Origin: an uncultured Elusimicrobia bacterium
GTDB taxonomy: Bacteria; Elusimicrobiota; Endomicrobiia; Endomicrobiales; Endomicrobiaceae
Assembly: GCA_937916125.1 (NCBI GenBank)
Contig: CALGGE010000047.1
Coordinates: 1 to 11,344 of the forward strand
Reading direction: 5' to 3'
Length of the DNA: 11,344 nt
A model generated the notes under the pieces. That model had not been told where the DNA came from, searched no databases, and saw nothing but the letters and a program-made list of their open reading frames with translations. Shown in pieces: positions 1-6,435 of the stretch. The position numbers and the translations under genes were made by a program. Numbering within the stretch: position 1 is the first letter of the stretch; the number at the start of each line of letters is the position of its first letter.

Positions 1-194
1 ACAACTTCTTTAAATTCTTGATATATTAATGCACTTATAAGCATTATAAATGATATCCGAAGTTTACCACTTTCTGAAGCTTATCCCTCAAACCGGAAAA
101 CTTTGGAAACCAATATGATAAAGTTAAAATGTTAGATAAAAATATTGAATATATTTGTATCGGGAAAAATTAAACAATCTTTAATACTTAAAAC
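1..194 (+). other. Gene-free left edge with a possible decayed coding remnant
   Basis: No intact gene is visible here. Frame 1 is open from about position 22 to a TAG at 133-135 and encodes a plausible-looking peptide containing DIRSLPLSEAYPSNRKTLE. A one-base shift near 129 continues as a short open stretch, MLDKNIEYICIGKN, ending at the TAA at 171-173, just where similarity to the module tails begins. The frame break, the upstream stop at 19-21 and the missing start suggest the 3' end of a decayed gene that once sat upstream of the terminator at 195-227. I do not recognise the family, and chance open frames are quite possible in such AT-rich DNA. Confidence 0.25.
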
Positions 195-227
195 AAAAAA
201 GACACCTGTTAATCAGGTGTCTTTTTT
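195..227 (+). terminator. Hairpin terminator, tail copy 0
   Basis: An inverted repeat with arms AAAAAAGACACCTG (195-208) and CAGGTGTCTTTTTT (214-227) and loop TTAAT forms a 14-bp perfect stem ending in T6, a rho-independent terminator. The same GACACCTG-TTAAT-CAGGTGTC core recurs at 2046-2076 and 6401-6441. The roughly 28 bases upstream (about 167-194) are a diverged version of the sequence preceding the other two copies. It lies ten bases before the -35 box of module 1 and insulates it from upstream transcription. Confidence 0.85.
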
Positions 228-236
228 AGGATTTTA

Positions 237-265
237 TTGACAATATTTTAAAAAAAATCTAAAAT
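237..265 (+). promoter_or_regulatory. Promoter of the first AbiE module
   Basis: TTGACA at 237-242, a 17-bp spacer, and TAAAAT at 260-265 match sigma-70-like consensus in eleven of twelve positions. A start site about seven bases after the -10 falls at 272-273, on or next to the ATG of the following gene. This promoter would therefore give a leaderless or nearly leaderless transcript. Confidence 0.7.
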
Positions 266-272
266 ATTTAAT

Positions 273-1031
273 ATGACTAAACAAAATAGCTCAAAATTAA
301 AACGAATTTTAGAAATGATACCTAATAATTCTTTAGTAACTACTCAATGGTTAAAGAAGCAAGGTATATCAAATACATTATTGCATTTTTATACCAACAG
401 CGGTTGGCTAAGTGCAGTTTCTGTTGGAGTATATAAAAAATTATCGGATGATTTTGATATGGATGGTGCAATATATGCTTTGCAATCTCAGCTAAATTTA
501 GCGATTCATATCGGAGCACTTTCTTCTTTAAGTGAAAAATATAATTTATCTCAGAATATAATGTTTAACTACAAAACAGTTTTATTTGGATTAAAAAAAG
601 AGAAACTTCCGAAATGGTTTAAAACTATTTTTAAAAACAAATATGATATTTTTTTTACTGATTTTTTACCGGAAAATTTAGGAATAGAAATTTATAATAA
701 TAAATCTTTTACAACAAAAATATCAAGTATGGAAAGAGCTATATTGGAAGTTTTATATCTTGTTCCAAATGCTATAACAATACAAACTGCGTATCAGACA
801 ATGGAAATGTTATCGTCACTTAGACCTAATTTGTTACAAAAATTACTGGAGAATACAAATTCCATAAAAGTAAAAAGATTGTTTTTATATATGGCTGAAA
901 AATGTAATTATCCTTGGTTTGAAAAATTGAATTTAAAAAGGATAAATTTGGGAAAAGGAATAAGGAAAATTACTTCCAAAGGAAAATTTGATAAAAAATA
1001 TAAAATAGTTATAGGTAATGTGGAACAATGA
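273..1031 (+). CDS. abiEi: AbiEi-family antitoxin (AbiEi_3-like)
   Basis: This 252-residue protein has the layout of AbiEi antitoxins of type IV toxin-antitoxin systems. A winged helix-turn-helix lies at about residues 5-60 (TTQWLKKQGISNTLLHFY, then SGWLSAVSVGVYKK), followed by a C-terminal domain with SSMERAILEVLYLVP and IKVKRLFLYMAEK, both typical of the AbiEi_3 family. Such proteins repress their own promoter through the wing domain and counter the AbiEii toxin through the C-terminal domain, without stable toxin binding in the studied cases. The stop overlaps the start of the next gene (ATGA at 1028-1031), so the two are translationally coupled. No Shine-Dalgarno sequence precedes the ATG and the promoter's -10 box ends only seven bases upstream. 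A leaderless start is thus likely. The in-frame ATG at 315 is an alternative but would cut into the first helix. Confidence 0.85.
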   Translation: MTKQNSSKLKRILEMIPNNSLVTTQWLKKQGISNTLLHFYTNSGWLSAVSVGVYKKLSDDFDMDGAIYALQSQLNLAIHIGALSSLSEKYNLSQNIMFNYKTVLFGLKKEKLPKWFKTIFKNKYDIFFTDFLPENLGIEIYNNKSFTTKISSMERAILEVLYLVPNAITIQTAYQTMEMLSSLRPNLLQKLLENTNSIKVKRLFLYMAEKCNYPWFEKLNLKRINLGKGIRKITSKGKFDKKYKIVIGNVEQ

Positions 1032-1930
1032 ATAAAATTTATGAAGATAAAGTAAGATTGTTGGTTAGAATATTGCCATATGTTGCAAAAGAGAAAATAT
1101 TTGCTTTAAAAGGTGGAAGTGCGATTAATTTGTTTTATAAAGATTTGCCAAGATTATCAGTGGATATTGATTTAAGTTATATATTGTTTGATAAAAGAGA
1201 TGTTGCATATAAAAATATCAATTCTTCTCTGGGAAAAATTTCTCGTAATCTTAAAAATATAGGGATAAAATCCGTATTGATGGGACAAGAGAATAAGAAA
1301 CTAGTTTGTTTTGATAATTTAACAACAATAAAGATAGAGCCTAATTATGTTATAAGAGGTTTTATTTTTGAACCTATTGAAATGGAAACGTGTGAGACGG
1401 TAAATAAAAGTTTTGGTTATGCAAAAATGAAAGTTATATCAAAAAATGAGTTGTATGGTGGAAAGATCTGTGCAGCATTGGATAGACAACATCCGCGGGA
1501 TTTGTTTGATATAAAAGAAATTATTGATTCTAATGAATTGACAGGAGATATAATAAAAGGTTTTATTATTATGTTATTGGGACATGATAGAACTTTTCAT
1601 GATTTACTTAATCCTAATATTTCAGATAAACAGATTGTTTTGGAAAAAGATTTTATTGGAATGACAAATAAATCATTTACTTATAAAAATCATTTGGAAA
1701 CTTTGAAAAAATTAATCATTATAATTAGAGAAAACATGGAACAATACAAAAATGTTTTATTAAAATTCGTTTCTTTAGATAAAACTTGGATACAAGATAT
1801 TGATATCCCAAATATAGAAAAACTTCCTGCTATACAATGGAAAATAAAAAATTTGGAAAAATTAAAGCAGACTAATATCAAAAAATTTGAAGAACAATAC
1901 GATAAACTTGCGGAAATTTTTTTGAATTAA
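1028..1930 (+). CDS. abiEii: AbiEii/AbiGii-family nucleotidyltransferase toxin
   Basis: A 300-residue nucleotidyltransferase-fold toxin. The DNA polymerase beta-like active site appears as FALKGGSAINLF (G29-G30-S31) followed by LSVDIDLS with the metal-binding pair D46 and D48. A third acidic residue is probably E104 in IKIEPN. The downstream family motif GGKICAALDRQHPRDLFDI supplies K146, D158 and D161. AbiEii-type enzymes transfer nucleotides to cellular targets (tRNA acceptor ends for related MenT toxins) and stop growth during phage infection, while AbiEi lowers their expression or effect. The ATG overlaps the antitoxin stop by four bases, with only a weak GTGGAA upstream, so expression probably depends on coupling to abiEi. 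Length and motifs look complete. The exact substrate cannot be read from the sequence. Confidence 0.88.
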   Translation: MNKIYEDKVRLLVRILPYVAKEKIFALKGGSAINLFYKDLPRLSVDIDLSYILFDKRDVAYKNINSSLGKISRNLKNIGIKSVLMGQENKKLVCFDNLTTIKIEPNYVIRGFIFEPIEMETCETVNKSFGYAKMKVISKNELYGGKICAALDRQHPRDLFDIKEIIDSNELTGDIIKGFIIMLLGHDRTFHDLLNPNISDKQIVLEKDFIGMTNKSFTYKNHLETLKKLIIIIRENMEQYKNVLLKFVSLDKTWIQDIDIPNIEKLPAIQWKIKNLEKLKQTNIKKFEEQYDKLAEIFLN

Positions 1931-1970
1931 TATAACAGTCATAAATATTTAATTTTTAAGAAATAAAAGA

Positions 1971-2076
1971 AAATTATTAGGCGGGAAGTTTAAATTTTCT
2001 TTTTCAAAATAGTTTTGATAAAACAATTCTTTAATATGTAACCCCAAAAGACACCTGTTAATCAGGTGTCTTTTTT
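1971..2076 (+). repeat. Shared module tail, copy A (104 bp identical to copy C)
   Basis: From 1971 to 2074 this sequence is identical, base for base, to 6332-6435 downstream of module 3. It starts with AAATTATTAGGCGGGAAG, which in copy C spans the end of the HigA-like gene, and ends in the hairpin terminator. It follows the AbiEii stop by about 40 bp. Perfect identity over noncoding sequence, next to unrelated genes, implies a recent duplication or recombination rather than shared ancestry of the modules. Confidence 0.9.
2046..2076 (+). terminator. Hairpin terminator of the first AbiE module
   Basis: Arms AAAAGACACCTG (2046-2057) and CAGGTGTCTTTT (2063-2074) enclose the loop TTAAT and are followed by two more T. 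This is a 12-bp perfect stem with a T6 tail and a standard intrinsic terminator. The upstream ACCCC has no complementary GGGG downstream, unlike the copy at 6401-6441. Confidence 0.88.
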
Positions 2077-2122
2077 ATTGTTTGTTTTAGAGACTAAAAT
2101 TCAGTAATTTGCATATAAATAC

Positions 2123-2162
2123 TTGACAAACAAATGAGTTTGAAGTATAATATTGTCGAGGT
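2123..2162 (+). promoter_or_regulatory. Consensus promoter and ribosome site of the second AbiE module
   Basis: TTGACA at 2123-2128, 17 bp, and TATAAT at 2146-2151 form a perfect sigma-70-like consensus. The predicted start, near 2158, coincides with the Shine-Dalgarno GAGGT (2158-2162) eight bases before the ATG, giving a leader of only about 13 nt. A small dyad in the spacer, CAAAC (2127-2131) and GTTTG (2138-2142), overlaps the -35 box and could be an operator for the winged-helix antitoxin, as AbiEi proteins autorepress; the operator role is inference. A promoter this strong would need tight repression. Confidence 0.75.
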
Positions 2163-2170
2163 AGTATTAT

Positions 2171-2911
2171 ATGATATCAGTTAAAAGAGAAATTCAGAGA
2201 AAAATAAATTTAAATAAAGACTATACTCATATTTGGAGTATAGATGATTTTAATAATTTATCCCGAATAAGTGTTCAAAAAGCATTTAGTATTTTAGAAA
2301 AAGAACATTTTATAAAAAGGATAAAAAGAGGTTTTTATTATCGTCCCATAAAAACTGTTTTGGGAATGAATTCTTTTGATAAGCATCAGTTTGCAATAGC
2401 AAAAATCAGAAATAAAGGATCTTTTTATTGTTATTCCGGAATTAACGGTTATAATATGCTTGGTTTTACGACACAAATGTCCAATATAATTACTTTAGCC
2501 AGTGACTATAAATGTAGAAATTTTGATAATGTAGTATATATCTATAGAAAAAAAGTTATTGATGGGGGAAACGCAGAAAGGATAGTTTTGGATTTAATTA
2601 ATGATATAAAAATAATTCCTGATACCACTGTTGAATTTTCTATTTTACATATAAAAGAGTTAATAAAAAACAAAAAAGTAAATTTGATTTCATTAATAAA
2701 AACAGCTATAGATAAGAAAATTCCTATAGAAACACCGAGAGTAAAGGCTGTTGTAGGTGCAATAGGAGAAGAATTTAATGCGGATGAAAAATTGTTGAAT
2801 AAATTAAAACAAACAATAAACCCTACAACGAAAATATTTTTAAATATCGGTAATTCTTTACCAAAAGCAGGAAACTGGAATATAGTTGAAGAAAAAGGAG
2901 AAAATAAATGA
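2171..2911 (+). CDS. DUF6088-like AbiEi-type antitoxin
   Basis: A 246-residue protein with an N-terminal winged helix-turn-helix (about residues 20-60: IWSIDDFNNLSRISVQKAF, then ILEKEHFIKRIKRGFYYRP). The rest follows the pattern of DUF6088/AbiEi-like proteins that precede AbiEii nucleotidyltransferases. It is not obviously related in sequence to the antitoxin at 273-1031 beyond the winged helix, so the two modules use different antitoxin subfamilies. It should bind DNA at its own promoter and counteract the toxin encoded downstream. The start is supported by GAGGT at 2158-2162. The stop overlaps the next ATG by four bases (2908-2911). The family name is by recognition of the pattern, without a database search. 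Confidence 0.8.
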   Translation: MISVKREIQRKINLNKDYTHIWSIDDFNNLSRISVQKAFSILEKEHFIKRIKRGFYYRPIKTVLGMNSFDKHQFAIAKIRNKGSFYCYSGINGYNMLGFTTQMSNIITLASDYKCRNFDNVVYIYRKKVIDGGNAERIVLDLINDIKIIPDTTVEFSILHIKELIKNKKVNLISLIKTAIDKKIPIETPRVKAVVGAIGEEFNADEKLLNKLKQTINPTTKIFLNIGNSLPKAGNWNIVEEKGENK

Positions 2912-3813
2912 AATATGTTCATCAACATAATGATTTTGATTTGTTTATAAATCAGATTGCAGATAAATTGCAAATAGACAAATTTGTAATAGAAAAAGAT
3001 TATTGGGTGACCTATATTTTAAAAAATATCAGTAAATCAGAATTTAAAGATGAGATGATTTTTAAAGGCGGAACGTGTCTTTCAAAAGCATATAATTTGA
3101 TAAATAGATTTTCAGAAGATATTGATTTGTTGGTAATAGAAACTGATAAAACTATATCAAAAAGGCAGAAAGAATTGAGATTAAAAAATTTTAGAAATTT
3201 TCTTGATACGATTTCAGATATAAAATATGTTTCAGGAAACAGATCTGATTTGTATGCAAGCTTTAGGTATGGTTTTGATACTAAACGCGAGACAGGTATT
3301 ATTTCTAAAGAAGTTTTATTGGAACCCGGCTATAGAGGCGGAATAAAGCCTAAAATTGAAACAAAAAAAATAACATCTTTTATAGAAAAAGAGCTTTACG
3401 GGAAATTGAATGAATATGATACTAAGCCGTTTGAAATAAAAGTTTTATCTTTAGAGAGAATTTTTATAGAAAAACTTTTTGCAATAAAGGAACTTTTCGA
3501 AAAGAATGTTGTTGTAGCAAAAACAAGGCATTATTATGATATTTACAAATTATTACAAATGAAAGAAATAAAGGATTTGTTGAAAAATACAAATGAAATT
3601 GAAAGTGTTGTTGAAGATATAAATGATGTAAATAAAAAATATTTTAATATAGAACCTATTGCGTGGGAAGATTTAATAAATCATAAATCAATAAAACCGG
3701 ATAAAAATTTGTTTGAAAAGTTAAATAACGGATATATTAATGACAAACAACTTTATTTTAAAAAGCAACCTGATTTTAAAGAAATTATTGCTCGTATTAA
3801 TGATATTTTATAA
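2908..3813 (+). CDS. AbiEii-like nucleotidyltransferase toxin of the second module
   Basis: A 301-residue nucleotidyltransferase-fold toxin. The active site reads IFKGGTCLSKAY (G54-G55-T56) and RFSEDIDLL with metal ligands D71 and D73. E139 in VLLEPGYRGG is a likely third acidic residue. The C-terminal family motif RIFIEKLFAIKEL followed by TRHYYDIYKL gives K189, R207 and D211. The FSEDIDL form and the long charged middle section differ from the toxin at 1028-1930, so these are distinct subfamilies rather than a tandem duplication. GGAG at 2897-2900 lies seven bases before the ATG, which overlaps the antitoxin stop. Predicted role: nucleotide transfer to a cellular RNA or protein, causing growth arrest or abortive infection when the antitoxin fails. 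The gene appears complete. Confidence 0.86.
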   Translation: MKYVHQHNDFDLFINQIADKLQIDKFVIEKDYWVTYILKNISKSEFKDEMIFKGGTCLSKAYNLINRFSEDIDLLVIETDKTISKRQKELRLKNFRNFLDTISDIKYVSGNRSDLYASFRYGFDTKRETGIISKEVLLEPGYRGGIKPKIETKKITSFIEKELYGKLNEYDTKPFEIKVLSLERIFIEKLFAIKELFEKNVVVAKTRHYYDIYKLLQMKEIKDLLKNTNEIESVVEDINDVNKKYFNIEPIAWEDLINHKSIKPDKNLFEKLNNGYINDKQLYFKKQPDFKEIIARINDIL

Positions 3814-3816
3814 AAA

Positions 3817-3877
3817 TAAAAAGTTTTTTTGCAATATTTAAATTATTAGGCGGGAAGTTTAAATTTTCTTTTTCAAA
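3817..3877 (+). repeat. Shared module tail, copy B, carrying the 3' end of a HigA-like gene
   Basis: This 61-bp stretch begins three bases after the AbiEii stop and matches 6310-6369 at every position except one extra T in a T-run (seven at 3824-3830, six at 6317-6322). In the 6310-6369 copy the first part encodes the last ten codons (VKSFLQYLNY and stop) of the HigA-like gene. Here the extra T breaks the frame and no upstream part of the gene exists. The match stops at CAAA, so the terminator hairpin of the other copies is absent. It reads as the scar of a recombination that replaced most of an antitoxin operon with the second AbiE module. Confidence 0.85.
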
Positions 3878-3998
3878 GATCTAATGCTTTTTATATAACG
3901 GTATCCATATCGTAACACTGGTATCTATCAATAAATTTTCCTTTTATCTAAATTTATTTTTTATCTTAAACTTTTCTTATATGTTTTTCTTGTTTTTT
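3878..3998. other. Unique T-rich spacer before the third module
   Basis: After the end of tail copy B the sequence is unique within the window, very T-rich on the + strand, and has no open frame of note. No terminator hairpin comparable to the GACACCTG type is visible, so transcripts of the second AbiE module may end at diffuse T-runs or read into the next module. Confidence 0.5.
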
Positions 3999-4021
3999 AT
4001 TTTGCAAAAAAAATGCAAAAT
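3999..4021. promoter_or_regulatory. Inverted repeat just upstream of the -35 box, candidate operator
   Basis: The arms ATTTTGCA (3999-4006) and TGCAAAAT (4014-4021) flank seven A. The dyad ends two bases before the TTGACT -35 box of module 3, a usual place for a repressor or activator site. The third gene of the operon has a helix-turn-helix and is the natural candidate binder. The TGCAA half-site recurs in an 11-bp palindrome inside the second gene (5748-5773). Function is inferred from position only. Confidence 0.45.
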
Positions 4022-4023
4022 TA

Positions 4024-4052
4024 TTGACTTTTTATAAATTTTTGTATATAAT
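4024..4052 (+). promoter_or_regulatory. Promoter of the ATPase/RloB-like operon
   Basis: TTGACT at 4024-4029, a 17-bp spacer and TATAAT at 4047-4052. The predicted transcript starts near 4059 and the Shine-Dalgarno GAGGA at 4089-4093 lies five bases before the ATG at 4099. This promoter excludes the longer in-frame reading that would begin with the TTG at 4024. Confidence 0.8.
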
Positions 4053-4098
4053 AAAGATGGTATTTGCAAATAAAATACGAAAAATATTGAGGATAGTA

Positions 4099-5412
4099 AT
4101 GTTATTGGAATTTAAAACTAAAAACTATAAATCGTTCAAAGATGAGCTGTTTTTTTCTATGATTCCTGCTCCAAAGCAAAAGGGACTGGATTATAGTGTC
4201 TTTCATAAAGAGATAAATGGTAAAATATACAAAAGTTTATCTACTTCCGTGATATATGGAGCAAATGCTTCCGGAAAGACAAGTGTTATTGAAGCAATGG
4301 ATGTTTTTAAAAATATTATATTAAGAGGAAATATAAAAAATTCTCTTCCTCAAAATATAAATGCTGCTGCTGATAATTTAGAAATGATTCCAAATATTGA
4401 TAATGATAAGAAAAAACCGGTAAATTTTAATATAAAATTTATAGAAGATAATATTTTATTTGAATATGGAATTTCTATAGATGTTGGGGTATATGCCACT
4501 AAAGATTCTGTAAGAGAAATTTTGTCAGAAACATTGTCCGTAGATAATAATCTGATATTTAATAGAAATACAAAAACAATAGAATTTTATAAAATTAATT
4601 CTATTGAACGATATTTAATAAAAAATTTTAAAGGAAATGAAAAATCTTTGATAGAAATTGCAGGTAGTAATATAAATAGAGAGGAATTATTTTTAGTAAA
4701 TGGTTTTAAAAATATTTTTAGTCAGATTCTTGTAGATAAAATAATAAATTGGTTTAGAAATAAATTTATAACTATTTGTAGAGCAGATTCACTTATGGTT
4801 TCTCCACAATATGACAGAGAAAAAATCAAATTTTTTAAAAGCTCTACTGTTAATGATATTGCTAAAATAATGGGAAGTATAAATGATATAGGTTATGTTT
4901 ATACCGACGAAGATGCTACTTCTCATATGGTTTCTGTTTTAAATAAAAAGAAAATATTTATTCCTTCTAATATTTTTGAATCTTATGGAACTTTTAGATT
5001 TTTAAACACCGTTCCTGTCCTGAATATAGTTTTAAAAAAAGGTGGAACTTTGATTATAGATGAATTTGATGCTTCTCTTCATCCCATGGTTGTAATGAAT
5101 ATAGTAAAAATATTTCATAATGATGATATAAATGTTAATAAAGCACAATTAATTTTTAATACTCATAATCCTATATTTTTAAATTCAAATCTTTTTAGAA
5201 GAGATGAAATTAAATTTGTAGAAAGAAACGAACAAAGTCATTATAGTGAAATATATTCTTTGTCCGATTTTGGTACCGATGGAAAAGATGGTGTGAGGAA
5301 AGGTGAAGACTATATGAAAAATTATTTTGTAAATAAATACGGAGCTATCAGAAATATTGATTTTTCTTCTGTTTTTGAAAGATTGGTAAAGACAGAGGTA
5401 AAAAGTGAATAA
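4099..5412 (+). CDS. AAA_15/RloA-like ATPase, AbiL/RloAB-type defence
   Basis: A 437-residue ABC/SMC-type ATPase with the typical opening MLLEFKTKNYKSF. Walker A is GANASGKT (about residues 54-61), the ABC signature region is SYGTFR (295-300), Walker B is LIIDEFDASLHP (D321, E322, with H328 in the D-loop), and the switch histidine is in NTHNP (H356). This is the plan of the AAA_15/RloA/OLD-like ATPases that partner with a separate nuclease-like protein, here the RloB-like gene that overlaps its 3' end by eight bases. The likely role is a sensor that detects infection and licenses the toxic partner, as in AbiL and, by analogy, PARIS and OLD-family systems. I chose the ATG at 4099 because of GAGGA at 4089-4093 and the promoter at 4024-4052. 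The ATG at 4057 would lie at the transcript start. The trigger is unknown. Confidence 0.88.
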   Translation: MLLEFKTKNYKSFKDELFFSMIPAPKQKGLDYSVFHKEINGKIYKSLSTSVIYGANASGKTSVIEAMDVFKNIILRGNIKNSLPQNINAAADNLEMIPNIDNDKKKPVNFNIKFIEDNILFEYGISIDVGVYATKDSVREILSETLSVDNNLIFNRNTKTIEFYKINSIERYLIKNFKGNEKSLIEIAGSNINREELFLVNGFKNIFSQILVDKIINWFRNKFITICRADSLMVSPQYDREKIKFFKSSTVNDIAKIMGSINDIGYVYTDEDATSHMVSVLNKKKIFIPSNIFESYGTFRFLNTVPVLNIVLKKGGTLIIDEFDASLHPMVVMNIVKIFHNDDINVNKAQLIFNTHNPIFLNSNLFRRDEIKFVERNEQSHYSEIYSLSDFGTDGKDGVRKGEDYMKNYFVNKYGAIRNIDFSSVFERLVKTEVKSE

Positions 5413-6049
5413 TAAGAAAATTACAAAATTATATTATTTCAGTTTTGAAGGTGAAACAGAAAAATGGTATCTTGAATGGTTGTTGAATGAGATAAATATT
5501 TCCGAAGAAGCAAGATATAAAGTATCTTTTAGACTTATAGGGAAAAATCCTGTCAAGGCTGTAAAAAATCTTACTCTATTATATAAAACTGATATTTATC
5601 ACATTTGTGATTATGAAGATAAAAAAGATGATAAAATTTTAAAAATAGTTATTGATTCTATAAGAAAAGCTGAAGAATTAAACGATGTTAAGTATCATCT
5701 TGCGTATAATAATTTAACATTTGAATTATGGCTTGTTTTGCATAAAAATTTGTGCAATAGGCATTGCACAAATAATAAAGATTATTTACAATATATTAAT
5801 TCTTTATATAATGAAAAATTCAAATCCTTAGAAGAGTATAAAAAAGAACAGAATTTTAAGAAAATTTTATCAAAGCTTAATTTAAATGATGTAAAAACTG
5901 CAATTCATAATGCAAAACACATTATGCAGAATAATATGAATAGTGGTTTCAAACAGTGTGAATATAAAAAAGAAAAGTATTATAGAGAAAATCCGTCTCT
6001 TTCAATATTTGAAATCATAGATAAAATTTTTGATGATATTGGAAAATAA
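5405..6049 (+). CDS. rloB: RloB-like protein, TOPRIM-type putative nuclease
   Basis: A 214-residue RloB-family protein. The N-terminal motif FEGETEKWY (F14-Y22, acidic E15, E17 and E19) and the later CDYED (D69, E71, D72) match the glutamate and DxD-like acidic positions of a TOPRIM fold. NLTFELWLVLHK (103-114) is the characteristic FELWLLLH motif of RloB. TOPRIM proteins of this kind act as metal-dependent nucleases; AbiLii and, more distantly, AriB of PARIS are comparable effectors. The start is GTG, overlapping the ATPase stop by eight bases, with AGAGG at 5394-5398 six bases upstream, so the pair is coupled and probably made in fixed ratio. An 11-bp perfect inverted repeat lies inside the gene (5748-5773). 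Catalysis has not been shown for this protein and the target (tRNA, mRNA or phage DNA) is not readable. Confidence 0.85.
   Translation: MNNKKITKLYYFSFEGETEKWYLEWLLNEINISEEARYKVSFRLIGKNPVKAVKNLTLLYKTDIYHICDYEDKKDDKILKIVIDSIRKAEELNDVKYHLAYNNLTFELWLVLHKNLCNRHCTNNKDYLQYINSLYNEKFKSLEEYKKEQNFKKILSKLNLNDVKTAIHNAKHIMQNNMNSGFKQCEYKKEKYYRENPSLSIFEIIDKIFDDIGK
5748..5773. repeat. Perfect 11-bp inverted repeat inside the rloB-like gene
   Basis: ATTTGTGCAAT (5748-5758) and ATTGCACAAAT (5763-5773) flank the 4-base loop AGGC. The RNA could form a stable hairpin within the coding region; no T-run follows, so it is not a normal terminator. As DNA it is a good dyad for a dimeric repressor, and its TGCAA half-site resembles the dyad at 3999-4021. 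It encodes a Cys- and His-containing stretch (LCNRHC), which could also explain the bases by chance. Confidence 0.6.
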
Positions 6050-6050
6050 A

Positions 6051-6341
6051 ATGAATATGGAAAAAATATTAGCATTGGAAGATTTTGATACGACATTTGC
6101 AAAAAAATTGGCAGCAAATCCAAAACATTTGAAAAATTATGAGGATTTTATTACAAAAGAATTTAATAAAACAGGAGATATAGCTGTTTTTCTTGAAGGT
6201 TTAAAAGTAGTTGCAAAAGCGAAAGGGAATATAAAAGGACTTGCAAAAAATGCTAAAGTTACGAGAAAGTCAATTTATAATATGCTTTCAAAAGATAGTA
6301 ATCCCGGAGTAAAAAGTTTTTTGCAATATTTAAATTATTAG
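6051..6341 (+). CDS. HigA-like (COG3636) addiction-module antidote, orphan
   Basis: A 96-residue protein resembling the 'probable addiction module antidote' family. It has a short N-terminal segment with LALEDFD, the GDIAVFLEGLKVVAKAKG core, a helix-turn-helix at about residues 58-82 (IKGLAKNAKVTRKSIYNML), and the SKDSNPGVKSFLQYL end that mirrors the family's GNP-x-(6)-L pattern. These proteins normally neutralise an adjacent RelE/HigB-type toxin and repress the operon. No such toxin is present; the gene instead begins one base after the rloB-like stop, with GGAA at 6041-6044 upstream. It may serve as repressor or antidote for the ATPase/RloB pair, or be a leftover of an older module. ATG at 6057 is an alternative start. 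Its 3' end lies within the shared tail repeat. Confidence 0.75.
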   Translation: MNMEKILALEDFDTTFAKKLAANPKHLKNYEDFITKEFNKTGDIAVFLEGLKVVAKAKGNIKGLAKNAKVTRKSIYNMLSKDSNPGVKSFLQYLNY

Positions 6342-6435
6342 GCGGGAAGTTTAAATTTTCTTTTTCAAAATAGTTTTGATAAAACAATTCTTTAATATGT
6401 AACCCCAAAAGACACCTGTTAATCAGGTGTCTTTT
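6310..6435 (+). repeat. Shared module tail, copy C (most complete)
   Basis: This copy contains everything seen in the others. Its first part, 6310-6369, matches copy B at 3817-3877, and 6332-6435 matches copy A (1971-2074) without a difference. It overlaps the last ten codons of the HigA-like gene, so part of the repeat is coding here and noncoding in the other copies. It is therefore the likely source, or closest relative of the source, for the other tails. Confidence 0.88.

Noticed and set aside
2542..2973. Open - strand frame of 143 codons opposite the second antitoxin
   Set aside because: It is the complement of well-supported genes, rich in Phe and Ile as expected from AT-rich antisense, with no family resemblance.
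4024..4098. Longer N-terminus of the ATPase starting at the TTG at 4024 or the ATG at 4057
   Set aside because: The TTG overlaps the -35 box of the promoter and the ATG at 4057 lies at the predicted transcript start. The ATG at 4099 has a Shine-Dalgarno sequence and gives the usual family N-terminus.
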